Of a DNA stretch of 64,000 bases, positions 34,201-45,757 are shown piece after piece. Position numbers and translations under genes: made by a program. Below the pieces are notes generated by a model, which worked only from the letters and a program-made list of their open reading frames with translations, made no database searches and was not told the DNA's origin. The DNA lies in NCBI RefSeq assembly GCF_019649055.1, contig NW_026570241.1:1192501-1256500 (forward strand), in the 5' to 3' direction. The number at the start of each line of letters is the position of its first letter. Position 1 is the first letter of the stretch. Source of the stretch: Paramacrobiotus metropolitanus. Taxonomy: Eukaryota > Tardigrada > Eutardigrada > Parachela > Macrobiotidae.

Positions 34201-36306
34201 GTACAGTAATTGTACCGCACATAGTACATACATAATTCGATATCAGATCGGTGTGATTGGTTTCCACTCCTATACAGGAAAGTGTTGAGAGCTGTTAAGC
34301 AAATTGTCGCGGCAACAAGAAATACGCGTTCGCCGGGATAAATATAATTACCATCGTCCAGAATGGTTACTACAATGTCCTGACCGGTGTATCCCGACTG
34401 CCATGCCGGGAAGACGTTGAGACTGCTGATTTTGGGGTCCGAGGGGATCATGGAGCGCATGGCACGCCCGCTGGGTACCAGTTCGTCTAACTAAACATAG
34501 ATATTGTAATAACCAGTTATTTAGTGATTAATAACTTGTAATAATTAGGACATACTGTAAATTAAATAAGAAAAATAGATTGGAAAAGGTATTACGCTAT
34601 GCTTCAAAATCAAAAAATTTAAATCAAAACTTGTAAATTATTTTTGGTTCAGAAGATATTCGAGTATACGAGTACAATAGAAAACAGTTAACAGCGGCTT
34701 TCCTCGTAAACCGAAAACTGCCGGAACAGACAGAAGGGATCACTTTTTTCCCATCCATGCAGCAAACATTTTTAACGGTTATTGATCAATTACGTTTTAT
34801 TATGAAATAAATTATCAGGTTATTACGAGTAGAATCTTTCACACGCAAATAACTACAGAAATCAGGGACGGGGTATAACTTAATTATCGAAAGCATTAAT
34901 GCAAGAAAATGGATACTTACCATGTACCACTGGTGTGACCACATGGGATCATTGAAGAGCGATGTGTCGGATTGCGCATGTGATTGCTTGTTAGCCGGCA
35001 GGCGTCCGGTTCCGGCACTGCTGCCGGCTTCCAGGAGGTCCTGATGCAGCAGCACATTGGATGTTCCACTCACGTCCACTTCGCCAGCTTCACGGTGAAT
35101 GAAGTCACGTTTCGTGCGCACTTTCGCTGATTGCTGCTCGACCCAACGTATCTACATCGCATAAGTGATTCCCGCTAAATTTCATTCCGCATACATCACC
35201 GGATTATTTAGAAAAAATCAGCGCTGTCAGTATAATATAATTATTGTGCAAGTTAGCAAGTTTTGCAATGAGCAGCATACGTTTATAACCAGCGTTTCAA
35301 AGTGATTTTCAACTGGACTGGGAAACAATAATAAGGTAACACAAATAAATACAAATGTGTACAGATACATGTACGAATACTACGAACTGAATATTGTAGT
35401 GTGAGGGCACAAAAGCAGTCTTCGCAAAGCCCATCGAAGTGCCGACAGAATCAGTAAATAGGAAAATCATAAACTGCAGAAAAAAATTTGGATTTGTAAA
35501 ATTATAATTTTAGCGCTGATTTTTGCTACATACACAATTTTATTTCGTTTATTTTTGTTTAATAATATTAAAAGCAGACTACAGTATTCACTGTGGACCA
35601 GGAAGCTCGCATGCATACGTACCGTACGGTGTAAAACTAATACATACTCATATTAACGATAAATTGACGGTTACTGATATTGATATATGCGGAATTGCTG
35701 ACAACCGTTTCTAGGTGCAACAGAACGAAAATCCTCATAAGTTTATAACAATACCCGCCGATCAGTCGTTAAAGATTTCGTAACGTTCCCATCCACTCCG
35801 CGCTTCCGGCGGGCCGGCCAATGCTTTTTCCGAAAGACATAAATGTTAGGAAAGCCATCTGAAAACTGCATCGAGAATTTTTATCGTTAATCAATGCATC
35901 TGGTAATCTGCATAAACAGTTATTTTTTTACAACGATTTTACTACGTAAATATTTTTCTATTTTTAAGTAGTATATTATTTACTATTCATAGACTATGTG
36001 TAGTTAATTGCTGATCGCTCTAGATTTATGTTTATTAATTTATTCGTAATTATATTATAAGGAAATTTCGTATAATTTACCGTATAGTTTTCAGTTGATA
36101 AAGCTTATTGGTATTTACAGCACCTGTTTAACAAGCTGAAATCCATACTGATCACCGACATCCTTGGCCATATTCGGCCCACCCGGCACTTCCAGCAGCC
36201 ATTCGTTGACATAACTGGCCGAGCAAGACGGCATAAAATAACCCAACAAACACAATGTTATGACTGTCCAGACGCGTGCCCTTTCTGATATCTGTACATT
36301 CATCAT
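28244..36306 (-). CDS. Furin/PCSK-type proprotein convertase, complete, 13 exons
   Basis: Exons 36306-36124, 35865-35755, 35151-34921, 34490-34352, 34269-34232, 34026-33938, 33727-33478, 32778-32566, 30286-30186, 30106-29879, 29709-29552, 29205-29072 and 28510-28244 keep phase throughout: 2142 nt, 713 residues. Order: signal peptide; prodomain with secondary site ARRKR and autoprocessing site VRTKR-D; subtilisin domain with catalytic Asp in TILDDG, His in HHGTRCAGEVA, oxyanion Asn in WASGNGG and Ser in [14 protein letters not shown] domain with [18 protein letters not shown] and [11 protein letters not shown], ending LRLIFHGT. A 70-residue tail without a membrane segment follows, so the enzyme is probably secreted or luminal. 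The oxyanion Asn argues against PC2, which has Asp. It would cleave hormone, receptor or matrix precursors after dibasic sites. A 38-nt microexon encodes [13 protein letters not shown] next to the catalytic Asp. Confidence 0.93.
30975..31435. repeat. Tandem duplication, about 230-bp units, in a convertase intron
   Basis: ATCTATACTACGCGCGGCGC followed by CCCATAGTTT occurs at about 30987 and 31207, and the downstream parts of both units align loosely (AACGCCA, then ATCCAACCCA and AAGGTSA). It lies in the long intron between exons 8 and 9 of the convertase gene. Confidence 0.8.
31620..32225. repeat. Minisatellite with inverted blocks in a convertase intron
   Basis: A unit of about 55-58 bp (GTGACCGAGCTACCACTACT, then GTCCAGTGCACAGAGCCCGT and a variable end) repeats at least four times from 31940 to 32150. 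Reverse-complement copies of the same unit lie at about 31800-31920 (GGCTCTGTGCACTGGACAGT). Related shorter CTGAGCGGAAT/AGTGAGTGACCGA copies lie from 31620. The minus strand therefore shows an open frame with a 19-residue repeat, which I take as a by-product. Confidence 0.88.
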
Positions 36307-38957
36307 CCCCGACGAAGGCGGCTAACATAAGACAATTTAGCTAACGATACAATTAATTTCATATACTATCCATGGTAAATATTGCCGGCTTACTTATGAG
36401 ATTACTATTTTTACAAATGTTTTTAAAAAAAATTACAAAATTACGGAAAAAACGATGATAAGCAAAATCCGATCGTGCTGTATATAGAAAGCACTTCCGG
36501 TGGTCGAAAATTTAAACGGGGATGGAGTAAGTGGTGGCGTTTCTGAGGCGGAACAGGGTTATTTTATACTAGCGATATGACGATGGTTCGGTTAAAAGGA
36601 TTTAGGCAATAAAAATTGGCATTCCGGAACGTGTGTTATGCCGCTGCTGCTGCGTCTTGGGTGGGCGGTGAAGGAAGCGCAATCAACATGTTGACACACA
36701 CGCCGGCGTGTTAGCATTGTGGTCACGTTGATAATCGTCCTTGTTGCTCTCTTACATGATGTACCACAGATCGCGGCAGCAGCAAAATGGGATAATCGGA
36801 AGTGAAAGTGGATGATTGTTTAAGATGCTCTAAGATGCCGGGTTTTCCTGGGCTGGAATATGGTCGCTTGCGGCGGTATATTACTGTCCTATAAGACGAG
36901 ACAGCATATCGTCACAAATATCACTCAGCTGTCTCAGTAAAGATTTTCCGGGAATTTCCAGAAATACTCGTAATGGAAGATTGTCAATACTTCCCGAATA
37001 ATCGGATAGTCAATTTCAACGATTACATTTACTAATGACAAGAACACGTGCATGACGAAATAAATAACTGACGTTAATTTTGCAGGTAATACATACAATG
37101 ATTCAGCCCATTTGAAAAACAGCCACATTAACCTCAAGATATGATAAATTGACTTAAATTATACGAGCCACTGACGTGCAAATTGCTGTAAACTTCAACA
37201 TTTAAAATTCGTTTTTTCTAACATTTTAGTATTTCCGGCGTTAATTTAGGTATTTGTTAATATTTATACATTGTATTCAAAAACGCACGCAAAACAAGAC
37301 TGTATACGAGTGATTAATTTGTGCCCTGTATCAAATATTCTAATTGAGCGTTTAAGCAAAAAATTGCATCAGAATTTTTATTCAAACGGACACTGTTCGC
37401 AGGCTTTAGACAGAATTAAATCAAAGCAAAGAAGTAAGGAAGACTCCCAAATGATAACAGTACCCTAATTTTTACACTGCATTACAGCTAAACTTGCTTC
37501 GCGAATTATGCCGGTAAATTTATTTGTCAATGTTGCATAATTGCGGTGAACATTCTTTCCGGGTACGTGCATATCGCATGTGCCCGTTGAAACGCAATTA
37601 CGCATCCATGTTTTATTTTCCAACGCGAAAATGCTAGATTCTTATTAGAAAAGCATATTCACGCTCTTTATAATATTTATTTTACTGCGAAACGATACCG
37701 GCAACATTTACCTTATATCACTGCCAACTTTGTCGTGAAATCCAAGCCGTACCAAAACACAACCGTACGCCTGTGCATGTGAGTATTCCACAATATGTCA
37801 TATATGTATGTACTTTGTACATTCAATCAACAACAAGACAGCGAATAAAACAATCCCGTACTCCACAATCTGGAGCACGCATTCGTATATTTAATCCACT
37901 CCGCGCCAACAATGGTAGAAGATAAAATGTAGGTCGAGTGAAAGTGACTGGAGGAAAACGAAGTCGCCGGTGGCTAAATGCACCTCTATCTGCCGGTGCA
38001 TATAAGGTCAGCGACGATTTGGCGCTGGATGCGTCCGATTACGCGACGCGGGTTAATTAAAAAGCAGCGCACATTGGAGAATGTCTAATGAAGTTATTTG
38101 CAGTTTATTGTACACCGACTCTATTTGTAATTACATGAGGAATTTTGGCGGACAATCGCGCTCCGCAATACAAAGTACACGGTAGTTTTTCTACGGCTGA
38201 ACAATGCGGTGTGGGTTATTACGAAACCACAGTGAGTTTTGGTTACATTATGCGTCGCGCGGTGGCAGTCTGCATGCGCGCCAGTTAGTACAAAATCTAC
38301 AAATTACACACGAGATGAGTGGACTATGAGTTATTACCGCATAAATTGGTGTGCTGCGGTTAATAAAAATGCTTATCATTGTTTATGTAAAAAACCGTAA
38401 GTTATGTAATATTCTTGCAAATGTGTAATTGAGCCGTTTTTGCTTTCTCGGTGCTTCGCTATGTGCTGTGTACAGATACGTACATGTACAACAGTTCACA
38501 TCGGATCTCGGATGTCTGCATCTCAGAATTAGAAAAAAAGCGCTTAAAATGAATTCATACTGCCATGTAAAAAAATCTGATAAACACTAAAATCGTTCGA
38601 ATAAAAATACTAATAATCAGCCGCGTTTGCAAAACTATATTCATGAAGTTGCAGAATACAAAACAAACTCGTGCACGAAGCGTATATTGATGTTTACAGA
38701 TCTGGTCTATCTAAACTGATTAAAAAACTTACTGATTTATTCTTTTCTCCATCTTTACTTCTGCTGAGTCCCGAAGCGGGAATATAATTATATCCTGCTT
38801 TCTTTGCAATGAATATAATAAAATAAAATTGCTTTTAACTGAGTCGTGTTAATTGCTTTTAACTGAGTATGTTAATAAACTCTGATTGTAAATTCATTTA
38901 ATCATCCTTTCGCTCAGTCAATCTTTGTTAATACACAACAAATTAAAATGGTAAACA
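36307..38957. other. Intergenic, no gene recognised
   Basis: AT-rich with small ORFs only. The convertase promoter should lie in the first few hundred bases. I see no strong repeat or RNA gene. Confidence 0.45.
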
Positions 38958-38976
38958 TTTATTAATAACATTTATT
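38958..38976 (-). terminator. Twin AATAAA signals of the ABHD14-like gene
   Basis: The minus strand reads AATAAA at 38976-38971 and again at 38963-38958, about 85-100 nt past the stop codon of the hydrolase gene. Confidence 0.5.
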
Positions 38977-39058
38977 ATTTTTGTAGAATAATAATATCAA
39001 TCAACAGATTATACAACGTCACTATAATATATTGTTAGCCGTGCAGATGTTTTCTGGA

Positions 39059-40755
39059 CTAAGTTGGGCTCTGGTTATGCTCCCGATTAATGGCATGCTG
39101 TGCACCATACCACACCTTCACCTTTCGCAGGAAGACGTTGAGAAGGCGGTGCCAGAGATCGGGCTGGTTCATATAGGCCGCATGACCGGCATCCGGGAGT
39201 TCCACGCTTTTTGCATGCCGGGAAAGATTGAACTTCTGAGCGACACGTTGTCCCCAAGCTTCATCGCGCGATCCGTATACGTTTAGTACCGGCACCTGTT
39301 CAATAAAATAATATTAATGGGAAAGTTGTACCTATACTAATGTCTAACTGGAAGTCTGGAATTAGCTAGTACCTTTTCTAGTGTTGACAAGACAGTGTAT
39401 TTATATGCTACGATTTACTTCAGTTGCAGCAACGCTACTTGTATTCTACTTCGAAGAGTTAACATACAAAAAGAGTTTTCCTGATGGGAGTAGGGTTTAG
39501 AAAAAATTCGGTGCAAAACAGATTAAGTACGCAAAACACCCTGATTCGAAAGAGACAAGAGGTCTAGCCGCGCGCGCTTTATGCTGTACGTATGATAGTT
39601 CCATATACTCTGTATGCTGTATATGTAATAGTTCCAATTAAACTTTCGGATTATCATCGTATAATTGTTGCAATTTTATTAGACGATCGTAAGCGGACAA
39701 ATTTGCAAATTACGATGCACTTACCTGGATGGCTTTATACTCCTCATCCGGATAGTTCTCCGTGCCCACCGGCGACACGAACACCATAGCCAGATCCTCG
39801 GAATTCGGTTGGCGGAACGGGTTGTTCATGAGATAGGGTACCGCGTACCCGCCCGACATGGACGGTGCAATAATCACCAGGGTCTTTTTGAGCATCCCAC
39901 GCGTCAAGGCAAACCGGTACACCAATGCTGCGGCCGCCACGCCGGTCAGCGGTTTCCCGCGAGTCTTCCCGAACCCCGGCAGATCAATTGCCGTGGCGCT
40001 GTATTCCAGCGCCGCTAATAACTGGAGCGTCCCTAAATTCTGCCAGGTTTCTGATGAGAAACTGGCGCCGTGCAACAGCAGAATGTGCAGTGCCGTGTGG
40101 CCGGGGTTCTCCGGGTCGCAGTGGCGAAAGAACACTTCGCGTTCCTAGAATCATCAAGATTACAACGTAGGACAAAAAAGTAAAAATTGGCCCGTCGGTC
40201 CCACGGTTCAAAAAATTTGAGAATGAAATCACCCAACAGAAAAATGTCTAATGCGTTTAAATTTTAGCACGGGGTTCGAACAGAGAAGCGTTTGTTTAAA
40301 TACTTGTTAAAACTAAGAAGCTGCTTTCTTGAATCCTACGTTTCACTCGTATATCTCGTATATTCCCGCTTTTTTAGAATTGATTTTGCAGTTACTTCGA
40401 GGCTCTCGTTGGGATTGTTGAGCGTCACATCCTGGGTTCCTTCGACAATCCGGATAGCTTTAGCTTTCTCGGCCACACCGTCCGGTAAAGGCGGGAACCA
40501 ATCGGATTCTTTGGTAGCCCAAAAATCGTTCGTTGCGCTGGTTTCGTTAGCCATCGCGAGCTGCTTAAAGAAACACGATGTTATTCCTCCGAAGCGCTTA
40601 CCGCAGTGTTTTCTTACGGAATTATTCTGATCGGCAATAAAACTGCTGTCTCGCGGTGTGCGCCGATTAATCGCGGAGTAGATAAAGAGTCGAAAGATGA
40701 TAAAAGCGGCGATAGCAAAGCACAACCACCATCGTACTGCTGCGCGCTTACACAT
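39059..40755 (-). CDS. ABHD14: ABHD14-like alpha/beta hydrolase
   Basis: Exons 40755-40396, 40144-39725 and 39295-39059 are joined in phase 0 and encode 338 residues. An N-terminal membrane anchor (WWLCFAIAAFIIFRLFIY) is followed by IRIVEGTQDVTL. Exon 2 has the very characteristic ILLLHGASFSSETWQNLGTL, AIDLPGFGKT and the nucleophile motif IAPSMSGGYAVPYL (Ser in place of GxSxG). Exon 3 supplies the acid (VYGSRDEAWGQ) and the histidine (PDAGHAAYMNQPDLWH). These match ABHD14A/B, whose B member acts as a lysine deacetylase with CoA; the anchor and length are closer to ABHD14A. The substrate here is not predictable. Its start codon lies 434 bp from that of the divergent GT92 gene, so the two may share a promoter region. 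Confidence 0.9.
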
Positions 40756-41188
40756 GGATTTGTGTCGAACCCTTTAGTCAAAGCACAACATACTTCAACG
40801 ACACGGAAGCGACTGATTAAAAAGCGTTGACTGCAACGCTAACCGGCTTGATATGTGGTGATTCCAATCCAAAACTTAGCAGGTATATGAAAGTTGCAAG
40901 GTGTTTAACTGCAGGCAATACTCACTATACCTACATAACAATGAACCGGCTTTCCCTCTTTCGATTTCACTTTGGACAAAGGGCGTTCACCGCTGAGAAG
41001 CACACCGAGCACACCTGAATTGTCGCAGCGCAGCGATTTCACTGATTTTATATTATGTTTGTACTTCGCATGCGTTTCATATTTTGCGTTATGTGTCTGT
41101 TTGAAGAGTGCTCATAAAAAATGATGCTGAGTCAACATTTTGCACAGCCGCCACATTTACTGTGTTAATAACCGCATTTTCCATAACT

Positions 41189-42107
41189 ATGAGGAGAAAG
41201 CTTTTACGTTGTGTTAGAAGTTCCAGAATTCCTCTACTCTTATCCATTAGCTGTTCATTTCTCGTTCTTCGATCCGTTAGTAACACTCCACAAAATGATT
41301 ACACGGAGTTTGAAGAGCGCCCAGAAACTGCTCCAAAAGCGATATACAGGCGTAGTTATACACGGGCTACGATGCGGGAATTTAAGAACGGATACAACAC
41401 TACTTTCTTCGAATTAAACCGCAACGTTTCCTCGTGCAACGTATCGGAAACATTGCCCCTGCCTTATGAATCTCCATCATGGACGCAGATTTTAGATACT
41501 ATTCATGTATATTCCGCGCATTTTAAAGGGAAATACTTTCATTTTATTGCGCTTGTGGATGTGAACAATGACGCATTCGTCAACGAGACATCGTGCGAAT
41601 GCAGATTCAAGACGTTCTTCAGATCGACTGTTCGAGTGCAGAATACGCGGTACGATAACAACAGGGAGCGGTTTCGTAGTGTGCGGTTAGTGTGTCGAGC
41701 TCCCGCTGCGTGGTCCATCGACGCCGTGGAATTGGTTTGTCAGAATAGGAATTCCTGTGGAAAATTAAGCTACCAGTTGCCGAAAGAGCACAACCGTAAA
41801 ACAAAGCGATTATCGTTTGCGCTTTGTGGACCTATTCTGTGGGGCAACGTTTCACCGAAGCTCCTGGTGGAGTTTATTGAGTACTATACGCACATTGGAA
41901 TACGACATTTTGTCTTCTACAACAACCGAGCCAGCGAAATGACATTAAAGATTTTAAAGCACTATACGTCAGCGAATACACATCTAATGACGATTCTTCC
42001 CTGGGAACTGACAGTGTCCAGTGATTCCGTTAACTATTTTGGACAACTGTCGGCGGTCAATGACTGCACGGAGCGGACTAAAGGACACTGGGATTACACA
42101 CTTTTTG
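41189..42107 (+). CDS. GT92 (DUF23) glycosyltransferase, 3'-truncated
   Basis: From the in-frame ATG at 41189 a type II protein starts with a basic tip and signal anchor (IPLLLSISCSFLVL). It runs through a stem to the GT92 core: CGPILWGN, LLVEFIEYYTHIGIRHFVFY, ILPWEL, YFGQLSAVNDC. The frame meets a good donor (TTTTTG|GTAAGA) just after the segment where GT92 enzymes have their aspartate-containing DxD site, so the catalytic metal site should be in the next exon. I find no such exon downstream; instead the repeat copy at 42.77-43.2 kb follows. Unspliced, the frame ends at 42175. Enzymes of this family add galactose in glycan synthesis in the Golgi. As seen, this copy lacks its active-site half and may be a gene fragment. 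Confidence 0.75.
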
Positions 42108-42769
42108 GTAAGAAAAAAGAAATGATAATGAACATTAAGCATTATCTTTTCCAAATTTGTAGAAGTAAAGCATAATGTTCAAATATAGACAATGCCTGTA
42201 GAATATAATGTTAGTATGTTCAGAATACGGTATAATGTTTTTTATGCTTTGTAAAATAAGATTTGCGTAATAATAGTGTTAGAATTTATATTATGAGATT
42301 ATTATAGTCACGGGAACAGAAACCGGAAGCGTCACACACACTGGTGTCAGTTCTCTTGTTGTTCTGTTCAACAATGTTATACAAGCTGGTTGCTTATATA
42401 GCACACGGTACATTCATGATATTAGTAAGTTACTGCACCTAAACATCTGATAAACAAGGGGATTGGTGACCTGGGTGCACCGTACACTCATAGATCAGCT
42501 AGTAAGACAATGGTCATAGTTCACAAGTAGATGACACATTATGAGTGTTTATTATATTGGCAATATAATTTCTAACAAATAGCCTTTATTCTTTACTTTA
42601 ATCTCACAGTTTGCGACACATTCTTGATAAGAATATTATCCGTGTTATGAAGTAGAGCAATGTGGTTTCAAACACATAAAATGTTCATTCAATGTAATAT
42701 CTTTTCTATTACGTTTTCTAAAAATTTCTGTAATAGTGACCTTTGAAAATTTGTAGCTGATCTCGATGA

Positions 42770-43199
42770 ATTTGTCGGTATAAGTGGAGACGGTGACCTT
42801 TCGAGTCTTCTCCGATTTGGAATTGTCGATTGTATAATTATCCGCAGTGCGTTTATGCACCAGGTTTCAATCGGAAACGCGGCGGTTGATTGCATCTCGC
42901 ACAGCGTTTTATATACGGATAATGTGCGGAGAGAAATCAGTGTGCTGCCGGAACAGGAGCGCTCCAAGTATGTCTGTCGCGGTGCGAATATCCTGACGGC
43001 TGGCATACACTTTCCGCATTATGTCCTGGAGGAGACGCACGCGCAAGTAGCTGATCCTATTCGGGATGGAGTTATGTTGCACTTTCGCCGACACGAAGGC
43101 ACGGAAAAGAGATCATATGTCGATGATGCCCGAGTGAAAAACAAAATGGCGACAGTGGGTAGCCAAGCACACAGTGTAATGGCTGCGGTATGTCCGTAA
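42770..43199 (+). repeat. Dispersed gene-like repeat, copy 1 (better preserved)
   Basis: This segment matches 57.66-58.09 kb in the same orientation. Shared words include GATTGTCGATTGT, CTTTCCGCATTA, GTGAAAAACAAAATGGCGA and GAGGAGACGCAC. Here one frame stays open for about 140 codons (SGDGDLSSLLRFGIVDC..., IHFPHYVLEETHAQVADPIR, YVDDARVKNKMATVGSQAH) to a TAA at 43199. In the other copy the same phrases are spread over frames. The start region in both has an AG|TGG junction like a splice acceptor. It may be a lineage-specific gene family or a coding part of a mobile element; I recognise neither. Confidence 0.55.
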
Positions 43200-44241
43200 T
43201 GCTAGCATAGTTTCTATGCAGCGTACGGTTATGCACTTTGGACATGAGACGAAGAAGCAGCTAAAAGTGTACTCCTTGTCAAACGCTGCGACGATTTTTG
43301 CATGTACAGTTTAGTAAGAATAATAATTATGGATACGTTATAAATTATCGGATCAATTTCCAAATGTGTGCTTGCGATTCGTACTGTATGTGACGACCAT
43401 ATGTAACCAACGAATAAAGCTAACATCACTATAGTACAGTGCCCGATAATCTATTGTGTTTAGTACAACTGAAACTGTTTTCCTGAACTACACATGAAAC
43501 AATCTGTCAGTGGTTTTTCAGAAATTTCCGCGTACATACAAGTACAACCGCATTTAGAAGCTCGTGCAGCCTCCGGGAGCCAACATTTTGCAGCCGTACA
43601 ATACTTGCGGATGAGCGCCATTCACCATTGAGTATGAACTGTGCCGGTGCGGTGACGAACCGAATTTTACGAGTACATGCACTGCTTAAGTGGACGAAGA
43701 CGTTACGTTACCCATTATTTTAATCATTGCCATTGTTACCGTTTTTCCGTAGAGAATGCTTCGGTTTACTGACTATAAAATTCGATCTTGCTTTTACAGT
43801 TTTACTCGATTGACAAAACGGATAGCTTAACTGCTGAAAATTCACAATCCGGCGCACACTTGAAGACGGTACTGTATCGACATAAAAATATAATAGAAAA
43901 CTCAAGAATATGTTATTACAACTTTCAAACATCCTTCCTAATCAGCTAATAAACTCATTCGAACCCAACTGACGAAAAATCCAGCAACAGGAATTGTTAT
44001 TAAAAACATAAACAGTTAGGCCATTTCAGGATAAACTGAGGACTTTCCGTAGACATGTTTATTATTACTGTATTCACGCTAGTCGCTGTTCCTCATAGTC
44101 ATAACTGTACATCCAAATTCGCTGTCTCACTGATCACCCAGAATCCAAGAGGAAATTTGAACAATTCGGAAGACCATCTTGTCACTTCATCGTTTACTCG
44201 TGCCACATTTTCCACATATAAACCCACATTTCGAAATGTAT
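43200..44241. other. Intergenic, no gene recognised
   Basis: AT-rich stretch between the dispersed repeat and the 3' end of the BTB-BACK-MATH gene. The short ORFs show no motifs. Confidence 0.4.
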
Positions 44242-45757
44242 TCATTCGGTTCCAACCGGAAGACCAGCAGTCACTTGAATTTCTAATCTCAAGGAGAAGT
44301 CGGCAGGGTTGACGTAGCCTTTCGCCGGATCCAGTAATTCCTGGAAATACAAAATACACTTGAACGAACGCGTAAACAATGATCTGGCCCTTTCACCCAC
44401 GGAACCATAAGAAACCCTCACTTCCATAGAGATATACTCCGAGCATCCCCAGTAACGATTATCCTTGTCAAACACTGAGGACATGTCTACAAAATGTACA
44501 AAAACCTGGCCAACATCCGGTGTTTTTTTCTGGCGTCACAATAACCACGTACGCAAACTATCTGGTGCAGTTTCCGTTTTCCAAGGTAACAGGCGCAGCT
44601 CTGCATGGACCTGGCACGTCCAGGAAACCCACCGGGGACAGCCCGAACACCGCAGGTAGAAGCTCAGATTAGCCGACTCGTCTCTGGTTTTTTTCGAAAC
44701 TGCGATACTCCTGCAAAAAGCGATTCATGTTTATTCAATGGCGTCAGGTTCTCGACCACGCTGTCAAATAATTGGTGTTAATCTCTTTTCATTACGGCGG
44801 CCGTCTTACCACAGTAGCTTTCTAATTGTTATGGGATCGCTGTACGTACGAGCTTTCTGCAGCTCCCTGATATCCGGAATCGTATATTTAATAACACCTT
44901 CAGCGCGTACATCTGCAGATATACAATATATACAGTACAGTTACCAAACAATTTCCACAGCATGCATACAACTTTTTATAAGCGCATGACATGCGCTTAC
45001 TTTGTCTGGGCTCCGTATGGAAAGGCAAAGGCGGCTTGATGGCGGCGTACTTGTAATGGTAAATGTCCAATAGTTCCGATTGCGATAACAATCCACTCTA
45101 AACCAACCATACAATAACGCGTATGCTTTAGCAGTACATGTTTGGTCTTTACGACGTATAATATACTATACGTCAAGTTTTAGAAGACGTGCTCACAGTG
45201 GAAAACTGCATCTGATTGGGAGCACAGAGAAAACCACGACTGCGACGCCGATTGGCGGCGGACGCTTGATGTTTCTTTGCGTGCAGAAGTTTGCAGCCCA
45301 CCTGCCAAAAAACGAGCCAATAAAAGACAGTTACAACGAGCTGCAGATGTGCACAGGTAGAAGAGAACAACAAAATTTTCTTACTTATCCACAGACGAAC
45401 AGATGGTGTCTTCGTTGGCAGTCAGTGTATCCCGTTGGAGAATGGTACACAGCTCCTCTAGTCCAATCCCATCGAGCTGCGCCGATTCCAAGACGGTTTT
45501 CGTTGATTCGTCAATCAGACACAAACACTTCTCCAGGATACTTGGCGCTGCGGCTGCATAGTGAAACGCCTAGGCAACACATTTCCCAGGAAACGAGAAA
45601 CACCTCAGTTGTAGCATAACCCCAAGAAGACCTCCATTCAGTGCGTTTTCCAGAACAAGCAGGCAGTTGTTGGCGTTGAGCGTGTCCATGACAAAGTCGG
45701 TACACATCGCTGCCAGCAACGGTAAATCATACTTGTCAGCGCACTTTAACGATGTAT

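Noticed and set aside
41108-41188. Upstream extension of the GT92 frame
   Set aside because: It opens at GTG; the first in-frame ATG at 41189 places the signal anchor at the N-terminus as expected.
44536-44538. TGA as selenocysteine in the MATH-like domain
   Set aside because: No family precedent, and a 3' SECIS element could not be recognised; nonsense mutation or error is more likely.
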